37,887 nt of DNA from Streptomyces sp. SolWspMP-5a-2 (GTDB taxonomy: Bacteria; Actinomycetota; Actinomycetes; Streptomycetales; Streptomycetaceae), in NCBI RefSeq assembly GCF_900091845.1, contig NZ_FMCI01000059.1, positions 1-37,887 of the forward strand. Direction: 5' to 3'. The translations under genes and the position numbers were made by a program. Of this stretch, positions 7,447 to 14,676 are shown piece after piece. The notes beneath the pieces are model-generated. The model was not told the DNA's origin and did not search any database. It saw only the letters and a program-made list of their open reading frames with translations. The first letter of the stretch is position 1. Every line of letters begins with the position of its first letter.

Positions 7447-9840
7447 TCAGCCGGTCGTGACGGCGGTGTCGTCGACGACGAAGCTGGTCTGGAGGGAGGA
7501 GTCCTCGACGGCCGAGAACTTCAGGGCCACGGTCGAGCCCGCGAAGGACGACAGGTCGAAGGACTTCTGGGTGTACCCGGAGGCGGCGTTGAGGTTCGAG
7601 TACGTCGCCAGGGTGGTCGAGCCCGCGGTGACCGTCAGCTTGTCGTAGGCGGTGCTGCTGCTGGTCTCCGAGGTGTCGATGTGCAGGTAGAAGGTGAACG
7701 TCGCCTTGCAGCCGCTCGGCACGGTCACCGACTGGGAGAGCGTGTCGGTGTGGGTCGAGCCGTACCCGTCCATCCAGGCGTAGTACGAACCGCCGTGCGC
7801 GCTCTGGCTGCTGGAGTTGGTGATGACCCCGCTGGTGGCGGTCCAGGTGGTGTTGCCCGACTCGAAGCCCTGGTTGCCGAGGAGCTGGGTGGAGGCGCAG
7901 GTGCCGCCGCCACCGGAGCCGACCGTCCAGGTGAAGGACGCGGTGCCGGTGGCGCCGGTGCTGTCGGTCACCGTGACGGTGGGGCTGTAGGTGCCCGCGG
8001 TGGTCGGGGTGCCGGAGATCGCGCCGGTCGAGGAGCTGATCGACAGGCCGGTCGGCAGTCCGCTCGCCGCGTAGGTCAGCGAGCCGCTGTTGGTGCTGCT
8101 GGCCGTGATCTGGAGGCTCACCGCGGTGCCCACGGTGGAGGACTGGCTGCCCGGGTTGGTGACCGTGACGCCGGTGGTCGGCACGGTGATGTGGCTGCCG
8201 ACGTTGATGCCCGCGAAGGCGTTGCCGACGCCCGCGTACTGCGCCGAGCCGGTGCCGTAGAGCGCGGCGGCCGCGTTCAGGGCGGCGGTGCGGGCCCCGG
8301 CGTAGTTGGTGCTCGACGTCATGTACGAGGTCAGCGCCTTGTACCAGATCTGCAGGGCCGCGGCCCGGCCGATCCCGGCGACGGCGACACCGTCGGAGGT
8401 GGTGCTGGTGTACGTGACGCCGTTGATGGTCTTGGTGCCGCTGCCCTCGGAGAGCAGGTAGAACATGTGGTTCGCCGGACCCGAGGAGTAGTGCACGTCG
8501 AGGTTGCCGACGCCCGAGTACCAACTGTCGGCGGAAGCACCGTCCTTGCTCGGCTTGTCCATGTACCGCAGCGGCGTGCCGTCGCCGTTGATGTTGATCT
8601 TCTCGCCGATGAGGTAGTCGCCGACGTCGGAGGCGTTGTTGGCGTAGAACTCCACGCCGGTGCCGAAGATGTCGGAGGTCGCCTCGTTCAACCCGCCGGA
8701 CTCACCTGTGTAGTTGAGCCCGGCCGTGTTCGAGGTGACGCCGTGGCTCATCTCGTGGCCCGCCACGTCCAGCGAGGTCAGCGCGTGGGTGCCGCCGGAG
8801 CCGTCGCCGTACGTCATGCAGAAGCAGGAGTCGTCCCAGAACGCGTTGACGTAGTTGCTGCTGTAGTGGACCCGCGAGTAGGCCGCGACGCCGTTGTTCT
8901 TGATGCCGCTGCGCCCGAAGGTGTTCTTGTAGAAGTCCCAGGTCATCTGGGCGCCGTAGGCGGCGTCCGCGCCCGCGGTCTGGGTGTTGGAGCCCGCGCC
9001 GGTGCCCCAGACGTCGTCGGAGTCCGTCATCAGGGTGCCGGTGCCCGACGTGGCGTTGTTGAGGCTGTACGTCTTGTGGCCGCCGCGCGTGGTGTCGTAC
9101 AGCTGGTACGTCGAGCCCGACAGCGTGGTGTCGAGGGTGACGGTGCCGCTGTACTGGGTGTTGCCGGTACCGGACTTGACGGCCTGGTAGCGGTACAGCT
9201 CCGCGCCGCTGGAGGCGTCGGTGACGACGTGCAGCCGGCTGGGCGTGCCGTCGTCCTGGAAGCCGCCGATCACGGTCTCCCAGGCGAGCTTAGGGGTGCC
9301 GCTGCCCGCCCAGACGACCTTGCGAACGCTGTCGGCGGTGGCACCCTCCGCGTCGAGCGAGGCGGCCGTCCTGAGCGCCTTGGTCTCCGCCGCCGCCTTG
9401 GTGTACGTCGCCGTGGTGGACGCGACCTTCACCGTGCGCCCGCCGTTGAAGGTGGCGCCGACAGTACCGGTCGCCTCGGCCGCGGGCGGGGTGTGCACGA
9501 TCAGGTCGCCGCCGAGCACGGGCAGCCCGGCGTAGGTCCGCTCGTAACGGGTGTGCAGGGTGCCGTCGTTGTCCTTGACGACGTCCTTGACGACCAGCTC
9601 CTCCCGGGCGCCGAGGCCGAGGGTGCGGGCGGTGGCCGCGGTCCGGCCCGCCGCGGTCCTGAGCAGCGTGGCGTGCTGTGCCGGGGTGAGCCTCGCCTCC
9701 AGCCCCCCGGTGCGCAGCGGGGCGGGACGGGCGGCGGTGGGAGCGGCCTGCGCCGGGGCCGACTGAACGCCTACGGCGAGGAGGGCCGCGGCGGAGAGCA
9801 GTGCTCCGGCCGCGGTCCGCTTGCGGGACATGCGTCTCAC
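7447..9840 (-). CDS. Secreted M4 (thermolysin-like) zinc metalloprotease with C-terminal accessory domains
   Basis: This is a 797-residue secreted protease. A signal peptide (about residues 1-32, ending AQA) is followed by an FTP-type propeptide (to about 210), then the M4 catalytic domain. Zinc ligands are His362 and His366 in HEMSH, with catalytic Glu363; the third ligand is Glu386 in GGLNEATSD, 24 residues after the first His as in thermolysin. The catalytic part ends near 545. It is followed by an Ig-like putative domain (about 547-630, with the LPTGLSISSSTGAISGTPTT pattern of He_PIG domains), a Gly linker and a C-terminal beta-sandwich (about 640-797). The accessory parts probably bind substrate or the cell surface. 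GTG 9840 has GGAGGAG 5 nt upstream; an ATG three codons later is the alternative start. The gene is monocistronic. Confidence 0.95.
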   Translation of the reverse strand: MRRMSRKRTAAGALLSAAALLAVGVQSAPAQAAPTAARPAPLRTGGLEARLTPAQHATLLRTAAGRTAATARTLGLGAREELVVKDVVKDNDGTLHTRYERTYAGLPVLGGDLIVHTPPAAEATGTVGATFNGGRTVKVASTTATYTKAAAETKALRTAASLDAEGATADSVRKVVWAGSGTPKLAWETVIGGFQDDGTPSRLHVVTDASSGAELYRYQAVKSGTGNTQYSGTVTLDTTLSGSTYQLYDTTRGGHKTYSLNNATSGTGTLMTDSDDVWGTGAGSNTQTAGADAAYGAQMTWDFYKNTFGRSGIKNNGVAAYSRVHYSSNYVNAFWDDSCFCMTYGDGSGGTHALTSLDVAGHEMSHGVTSNTAGLNYTGESGGLNEATSDIFGTGVEFYANNASDVGDYLIGEKININGDGTPLRYMDKPSKDGASADSWYSGVGNLDVHYSSGPANHMFYLLSEGSGTKTINGVTYTSTTSDGVAVAGIGRAAALQIWYKALTSYMTSSTNYAGARTAALNAAAALYGTGSAQYAGVGNAFAGINVGSHITVPTTGVTVTNPGSQSSTVGTAVSLQITASSTNSGSLTYAASGLPTGLSISSSTGAISGTPTTAGTYSPTVTVTDSTGATGTASFTWTVGSGGGGTCASTQLLGNQGFESGNTTWTATSGVITNSSSQSAHGGSYYAWMDGYGSTHTDTLSQSVTVPSGCKATFTFYLHIDTSETSSSTAYDKLTVTAGSTTLATYSNLNAASGYTQKSFDLSSFAGSTVALKFSAVEDSSLQTSFVVDDTAVTTG

Positions 9841-10124
9841 TCGTTCTCCTCCTGCGACGACCGCGTGGGGCGGCCGGTGACAGACCGGGCAGCCGGGTGT
9901 ACTGACCGGGACGAGCCGAGCTGTGCGGGACCGTGCGCGCTGTGCCGTGAGCGTGGGGGGTGGAGCGGTGGTTGGGAGAATGGCAGAGTTGACCGTGGCA
10001 TGTCACTGCGGTCCGGGGAATCGAGGGTTATCCCTCTGTACCCACCACCGACCCCCCGGCGCACGCCCCGCACACCGGACGCCTGCCGCCGATCCCCGCC
10101 GTGCGCACGGGAGTTGGGCGTTGT
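9841..10124. other. Divergent intergenic region between protease and phosphoesterase genes
   Basis: About 280 bp hold the protease leader (a strong GGAGGAG ribosome site next to its start) and the upstream region of the phosphoesterase. An imperfect inverted repeat GAGGGTTATCCCTC lies near 10023-10036. I see no confident -35/-10 pair for the protease and no small gene. Confidence 0.4.
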
Positions 10125-10130
10125 TACGGT
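10125..10130 (+). promoter_or_regulatory. Putative -10 hexamer of a leaderless promoter for the metallophosphoesterase
   Basis: TACGGT ends 6 nt before GTG 10137, and no Shine-Dalgarno sequence is present. This is the same arrangement as at 26221-26226 and 31125-31130. Confidence 0.45.
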
Positions 10131-10136
10131 GATCAG

Positions 10137-11648
10137 GTGTCCGACTCCTCACGCGATACCGCGGAGGGCGCCGGCTGGGGAAGCGCCGAACCGGGCGCCT
10201 ACCAGCGGCTGTTGCCTCCCCGGGTAAAGAAGATCTCCTGGTTCGACCCCCGCACCCTGTGGGCCGCCCGCAACGGCGTCCTCGCCTCCTGGTTCGGCGA
10301 CCCCACCGGCCGCACCCGCGCCCGCTGGGTGGCGCAGCGCGAGGCCGCCGGGGCGCCCGCCGACAAGGTGATCACGCACGAGGTGCCCGAGCGCTTCTCG
10401 TTCATGGTCATCGGCGACACCGGCGAGGGCGGCGACTCCCAGTACGCGGTCGTGCCCGGCTTCCTCGACGTCTCCCGGGGCAGCGAGTTCGCCGTCATCG
10501 CCAGCGACGTCATCTACCCGGTCGGCAGCGCGGACGACTACGACACCAAGTACTTCCGCCCCTACCAGGACTACCGGGCACCCCTGTACGCGATACCCGG
10601 CAACCACGACTGGTACGAGGACCTCGGCGCCTTCATGCGCGTCTTCTGCGACGACGCCCCGCCGCTCGCCCCCGAACCCGCCCCGCGCCCGCCGGGCCGC
10701 GCCTGGCTGCGCTCCCTGCTGTGGCACCGGCCGCGCCCCGGGGACGGACAGCACCTGGACGAGGCACGGAAGCTGCGCTCCGACGACGCGCAGCGCACGG
10801 TGCAGCCCGGCCCCTACTGGGCGATCGACGCCGGACCGGTCCGCCTCGTCGGCATCGACACCGGCCTCCTCGGCACCCTCGACGCCGAACAGGGCGCCTG
10901 GCTGCGCGAGGTGTCCCGGGGCCCGCGCCCCAAGATCCTGATCACCGGCTCCCCGCTGTACGTCGACGGCGAGCACCACCCGTGCCCGATCGACGGCGGC
11001 GGCACGGTCGACGACCTCGTCCGCGACCCCGGCAACCACTACGTGGCGGCCATCGGCGGCGACATCCACAACTACCAGCGCTACCCGGTCGACGTGGACG
11101 GCCGCACTGTCCAGTACGTCGTCTCCGGGGGCGGCGGCGCGTTCATGCACGCCACCCACACCATCAACCGCGTCGACATCGCGGACGTCACCGAACGGGA
11201 GTTCCGCTGCTACCCGCTGCGCGGCGACTCCCTGGCCTTCTACGCCCGCCTCTACGGCCACCGGCTGCGGATGCCGCGCTTCTTCGCGCTGACCGAGGCC
11301 GAGGCCACGGCCGTCGTCGCGGAACGGCTCGGCATCACGCCCACCCGCGCGCCGGGCGGCCCGGTGCGGGTGACCCGCCGGATGCGGCTGGTGGCGAGCC
11401 TGCTCGGGGCCGGGGTCCGCCGAAACCGCCGCAAGCGCCCGCGGCTGCCGGTGCGCAAGCTCTACACCCAGCTGTTCTCCCCCGGCTCGGTCACGTACAG
11501 CCCGCCGTTCTTCAAGTCCTTCCTGCGCCTGGACGTCACCCCGGAGGCCGTCACGCTGCGCTGCCACGCCGCGACCGGCAACCGCGCCCAGGAGATCGCC
11601 CCGCCGGTGGAGGACGTGATCACCATCCCCCTGGTCCCGGCCCCCTGA
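10137..11648 (+). CDS. Calcineurin-like metallophosphoesterase
   Basis: This is a 503-residue protein with the blocks of the binuclear metallophosphoesterase fold: IGDTGEGGDSQ (residues ~98-108; a GDTG variant of the usual GDxH/GDxx), IASDVIYPVG where GDxxY is usual, GNHDWYED (about 155-162), and GGDIHNYQRY (about 305-314). The region after about 350 is an uncharacterised C-terminal extension rich in Arg that ends in a beta-rich segment. The substrate cannot be told; relatives act on nucleotides, phosphodiesters or phosphoproteins. No signal peptide is visible, so it is probably cytoplasmic. The GTG at 10137 has no SD and sits 6 nt after a -10-like hexamer. A longer in-frame reading from 10101 would overlap that hexamer and is less likely. 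Confidence 0.85.
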   Translation: MSDSSRDTAEGAGWGSAEPGAYQRLLPPRVKKISWFDPRTLWAARNGVLASWFGDPTGRTRARWVAQREAAGAPADKVITHEVPERFSFMVIGDTGEGGDSQYAVVPGFLDVSRGSEFAVIASDVIYPVGSADDYDTKYFRPYQDYRAPLYAIPGNHDWYEDLGAFMRVFCDDAPPLAPEPAPRPPGRAWLRSLLWHRPRPGDGQHLDEARKLRSDDAQRTVQPGPYWAIDAGPVRLVGIDTGLLGTLDAEQGAWLREVSRGPRPKILITGSPLYVDGEHHPCPIDGGGTVDDLVRDPGNHYVAAIGGDIHNYQRYPVDVDGRTVQYVVSGGGGAFMHATHTINRVDIADVTEREFRCYPLRGDSLAFYARLYGHRLRMPRFFALTEAEATAVVAERLGITPTRAPGGPVRVTRRMRLVASLLGAGVRRNRRKRPRLPVRKLYTQLFSPGSVTYSPPFFKSFLRLDVTPEAVTLRCHAATGNRAQEIAPPVEDVITIPLVPAP

Positions 11649-11687
11649 CCGGCGCCACCTGCGACAATCGAGAGTGGAACTGGTGTA

Positions 11688-11705
11688 CGGCCCCCACGGG
11701 GGCCG
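11688..11705 (+). terminator. Hairpin between the phosphoesterase and monooxygenase genes
   Basis: The perfect palindrome CGGCCCCC-AC-GGGGGCCG lies 40 nt after the phosphoesterase stop and 9 nt before the GGAG ribosome site of the next gene. It may end the upstream transcript or form a 5' leader hairpin of the downstream one; a GACAAT -10-like sequence at 11662-11667 would place it in the leader. Confidence 0.4.
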
Positions 11706-11722
11706 AGGACGATGGAGACGCC

Positions 11723-12754
11723 GTGCCGCTCACCTCACGACCGCTGCGCAAGCTGGGATTCCTCACCATCGGGCTGTTCGACGAGCACGATCCGGGGCGG
11801 GGCCACGAATCCACCCTGGAGATCATCGAGTTGGGCGAACGGCTCGGCTTCGACAGCGCCTGGCTGCGCCACCGCCATCTCCAGTACGGCATCTCCTCAC
11901 CGGTGGCCGTGATGGCGGCGGCCTCGCAGCGCACCCGCCGCATCGAGCTGGGCACCGCCGTCATCCCGCTCGGCTGGGAGAACCCGCTGCGCCTCGCCGA
12001 GGACCTGGCCACGGTCGACGTGCTGTCCGGCGGGCGGATCAACCCGGGGGTCTCGGCGGGCCCGCCGGCCCACTACGACCGGGTCAAGGACGCGCTCTAC
12101 CCGGACACGGCCGACGCCGAGGTCTTCGGGTACGAGCGGGTGCGGCGGCTGCTCGACCTGGTGCGGGGCGCGCCCGCCAGCGACTTCGACGGCACCGAGG
12201 GCTTCGAGGTGTTCTCCGGCCGGGTCCAGCCGCACTCCCCCGGTCTCGGCAGCCGCCTGTGGTACGGCGGCGGCAGCCTGGAGTCCGCGCGCTGGGCGGG
12301 CGAGCACGGCATGAACTTCCTGACCAGCAGCGTCGTCAAGGCACCCGCGGGACAGGAGGCGGGACACGACTTCGCGGCGATCCAGGCGTCCCAGATCCGC
12401 GCCTTCCGCGAGCGGCACCCGGACGGCGCGGCGGCCCGCGTCTCGCAGGGCCTGGTCGTCATCCCCACCGACTCCGCCACCCCCGCTCAGCGCGCCCGCT
12501 ACGAGGCGTACGCGGCCGCGCGGCTGCCCCGCACCGCCACCCCGCAGGGCCCGGCGCGGCTGCTGTTCGCGCCGGACCTGGTGGGCAGCTCGCAGGAGAT
12601 CGCGGAACGGCTGCGGGCGCACGCCGGGTACCGGGAGGTGGACGAGGTGGCCTTCGCGCTGCCGTTCACCTTCGCGCACGAGGACTACGTGCAGATCCTC
12701 ACCGACATCGCCGGGCGGCTCGGACCCGCGCTCGGCTGGCGCCCGGCGGGCTGA
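11723..12754 (+). CDS. LLM-class (luciferase-like) flavin-dependent monooxygenase
   Basis: This is a 343-residue bacterial luciferase-like TIM-barrel protein. Typical blocks are LGFLTIGLFDEHDPGRGHE at the N-terminus, LGFDSAWLRHRH (about residues 41-52), RIELGTAVIPLGWENPLRLAEDLATVDVLSGGR (read in parts, about 74-106), and the late substrate/flavin loop GSRLWYGGGSLESARWAGEHG. Members use FMNH2 supplied by a separate reductase to oxidise aldehydes, sulfonates or other small molecules. The neighbouring gene on the opposite strand is a TauD-type dioxygenase whose stop is 3 bp away, so a sulfonate role is possible but unproven. GTG 11723 has GGAG 5 nt upstream; an ATG at 11712 is in another frame. 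Confidence 0.9.
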   Translation: MPLTSRPLRKLGFLTIGLFDEHDPGRGHESTLEIIELGERLGFDSAWLRHRHLQYGISSPVAVMAAASQRTRRIELGTAVIPLGWENPLRLAEDLATVDVLSGGRINPGVSAGPPAHYDRVKDALYPDTADAEVFGYERVRRLLDLVRGAPASDFDGTEGFEVFSGRVQPHSPGLGSRLWYGGGSLESARWAGEHGMNFLTSSVVKAPAGQEAGHDFAAIQASQIRAFRERHPDGAAARVSQGLVVIPTDSATPAQRARYEAYAAARLPRTATPQGPARLLFAPDLVGSSQEIAERLRAHAGYREVDEVAFALPFTFAHEDYVQILTDIAGRLGPALGWRPAG

Positions 12755-12757
12755 GCG

Positions 12758-13723
12758 TCACCAGCGTCCCGGCGCGGTGCCGGTGATCGGCTCGGAGGGC
12801 CTGCCGTCGACGCCGACCGGGATCTCGCCGGTGAGCATCACCCGGTGCATGGTCCTCGGGAAGCCGAGGTGGGCGTTGTCGGAGGGGGCGAGGTGGATGG
12901 TGGCCCGGTTGTCCCAGAAGGCGACGCTGCCCGGCTCCCAGCGGAAGCGGACCGTGTACTCGGGGCGCGTCGCCTGCTCCAGGAGCAGTTCGAGGAGGTG
13001 GGCGCTCTCCGGGCGGGACACGTCGCGGATCTGCTCCAGGTAGTAGCCGTTGACGGAGAGGATCCGCTCGCCGGTCTCCGGGTGCACCCGGACCAGCGGG
13101 TGCACGGACGCCACCTGGTGGTCGAGCAGGTGGCGCAGATAGGCGTCGTCGCCCGGCCTCGGCTGGTACCCGACGCCGAGCCGGTGCTCGGCCCGCAGTC
13201 CGTCCGCGAACTCCCGTACCGGCGCGGAGAGTCCGGCGTAGGCGGCGGCCAGGTTGGCCCAGGTCGTGTCGCCGCCGTAGGGCGGCACGGACTCGGCGCG
13301 CAGGATCGTCGCGGCGGGCGGGTCGACGCGGGCGCCGTGGTCGCAGTGCCAGCCGCGCAGCAGGGTGTGGCGGCGCCGGGCCAGCCACTCGTCGTGCTCC
13401 ATGCCGAACCGGCCGCCCAGTTCGAGGCGGTCGGCGGTGGTCTCCACCTCGGGGAAGTCCGCCGGGGACGCCCCGCCGCGGCGGCCGAGGACCACGGGCT
13501 CCCCGAACCGGCGGGCGAACGCGACATGTCCGGCGTGGTCCAGGCGCTGGTCGCGGAAGAACACCACCTTCCAGCGCAGCACCGCCTCCCGGACGGCGGC
13601 GACCGTCGCGTCGTCGAGGTCACCGGCCAGGTCGACGCCGGTGATCTCGGCCCCGATGTGCCCCGCGACCGGCCGCACCCCGATCCCCGCCGCGCCCGCC
13701 GCCGTCTCCCGCTCCGTCGTCAT
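12758..13723 (-). CDS. TauD/TfdA-family Fe(II)/2-oxoglutarate dioxygenase
   Basis: This is a 321-residue protein. The iron ligands of the facial triad are visible: His126 and Asp128 in GWHCDHG and His277 in DNRATIHLAP. The 2-oxoglutarate-binding Arg is probably Arg294 in RTMHRVML. The N-terminal part IGAEITGVDL and the KVVFFRDQ strand are standard for the family. Members release sulfite from taurine or alkyl sulfates, or degrade phenoxyacids; the exact substrate cannot be read. The gene converges on the LLM monooxygenase (stops 3 bp apart) and is divergent from an aldo/keto reductase at 13828. ATG 13723 has GGAG 8 nt upstream. No sulfonate transporter is nearby. Confidence 0.92.
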   Translation of the reverse strand: MTTERETAAGAAGIGVRPVAGHIGAEITGVDLAGDLDDATVAAVREAVLRWKVVFFRDQRLDHAGHVAFARRFGEPVVLGRRGGASPADFPEVETTADRLELGGRFGMEHDEWLARRRHTLLRGWHCDHGARVDPPAATILRAESVPPYGGDTTWANLAAAYAGLSAPVREFADGLRAEHRLGVGYQPRPGDDAYLRHLLDHQVASVHPLVRVHPETGERILSVNGYYLEQIRDVSRPESAHLLELLLEQATRPEYTVRFRWEPGSVAFWDNRATIHLAPSDNAHLGFPRTMHRVMLTGEIPVGVDGRPSEPITGTAPGRW

Positions 13724-13827
13724 ACCCGCTCCGTCGGTCGTCCTTCGGTCACCTGGGTGTCAGGCTTCCCGGATCCTCGGAGATCGTGTCAGCATCGTCG
13801 GTGCAGAGTCGAGGGAAAGGCCCCAGC

Positions 13828-14658
13828 GTGATCAACATCCCTGCGCACCAGCTCAACGACGGCACCACGATCCCCGCGGTCGGTCTCGGCACCTGGCCGA
13901 TGGACGACGACGAGGCGGAGCGCGCCGTCGCCGACGCCCTGGGCGCGGGCTGCCGTCTGATCGACACGGCCGTCAACTACCGCAACGAGAAAGGCGTCGG
14001 GCGCGGGATCGAGCGCTCCGGGGTGGTCCGCGAGGACCTGGTGGTGACCACCAAGCTCCCCGGCCGCGACCACGGGTACGAGGAGACCCTCGCCTCCTTC
14101 GAGCAGTCCCGCGGCCGACTCGGCCTCGACTACGTCGACCTCTACCTGATCCACTGGCCGCTGCCCCGCGTCGACCGGTACGTGGACTCCTGGCGGGCCA
14201 TGATCCGGCTGCGGGACGACGGCCTGGTGCGGTCGATCGGCGTCTCCAACTTCACCGTCGGGCAGTTGGAGCGGCTGGAGGACGAGACGGGCGTGCTGCC
14301 CGCGGTGAACCAGATCGAGCTGCATCCGATGCTGCCGCAGGAGGAGTTGCGGTCCTACCACTCCACCAAGGGCGTGGTGACGGAGAGTTGGAGCCCGCTG
14401 GGCCGGGGTCCTGAGCTGCTCGCCGACCCGGTGGTCGCCGCCGTCGCGGAGGAGGCCGGGGTGACGCCCGCTCAGGTGTTGCTGCGCTGGCACGTGGAGC
14501 TGGGGGTGGTGCCGATCCCGAAGTCGTCGAGCCCCGAGCGCCGGCGCGCCAACCTCGACCTGTTCGGCTTCGACCTCACCCCGGCACAGCTGCGGGCCGT
14601 CGGCGACCGGCCGCGGCGCAGGCTGGGCGGCGACCCGGAGACGCACGAGGAGTTCTGA
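13828..14658 (+). CDS. Aldo/keto reductase
   Basis: This is a 276-residue AKR with the full catalytic tetrad: Asp46 and Tyr51 (LIDTAVNY), Lys76 (TTKLPG) and His109 (YLIHWPL). The NADPH-binding C-terminal loop PIPKSSSPERRRANL (about residues 231-245) is present, with the Lys-Ser and Arg residues that grip the 2'-phosphate. The size and motifs match the AKR5-type family of small bacterial reductases (2,5-diketo-D-gluconate reductase-like), which reduce a broad range of aldehydes and ketones. GTG 13828 follows GGGAAAGG by 7 nt; an upstream in-frame start at 13786 lacks a ribosome site. Its stop is 18 bp from that of the convergent phosphatase gene. Confidence 0.93.
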   Translation: MINIPAHQLNDGTTIPAVGLGTWPMDDDEAERAVADALGAGCRLIDTAVNYRNEKGVGRGIERSGVVREDLVVTTKLPGRDHGYEETLASFEQSRGRLGLDYVDLYLIHWPLPRVDRYVDSWRAMIRLRDDGLVRSIGVSNFTVGQLERLEDETGVLPAVNQIELHPMLPQEELRSYHSTKGVVTESWSPLGRGPELLADPVVAAVAEEAGVTPAQVLLRWHVELGVVPIPKSSSPERRRANLDLFGFDLTPAQLRAVGDRPRRRLGGDPETHEEF

Positions 14659-14676
14659 ACGGGCCCCGGGCCGTGG

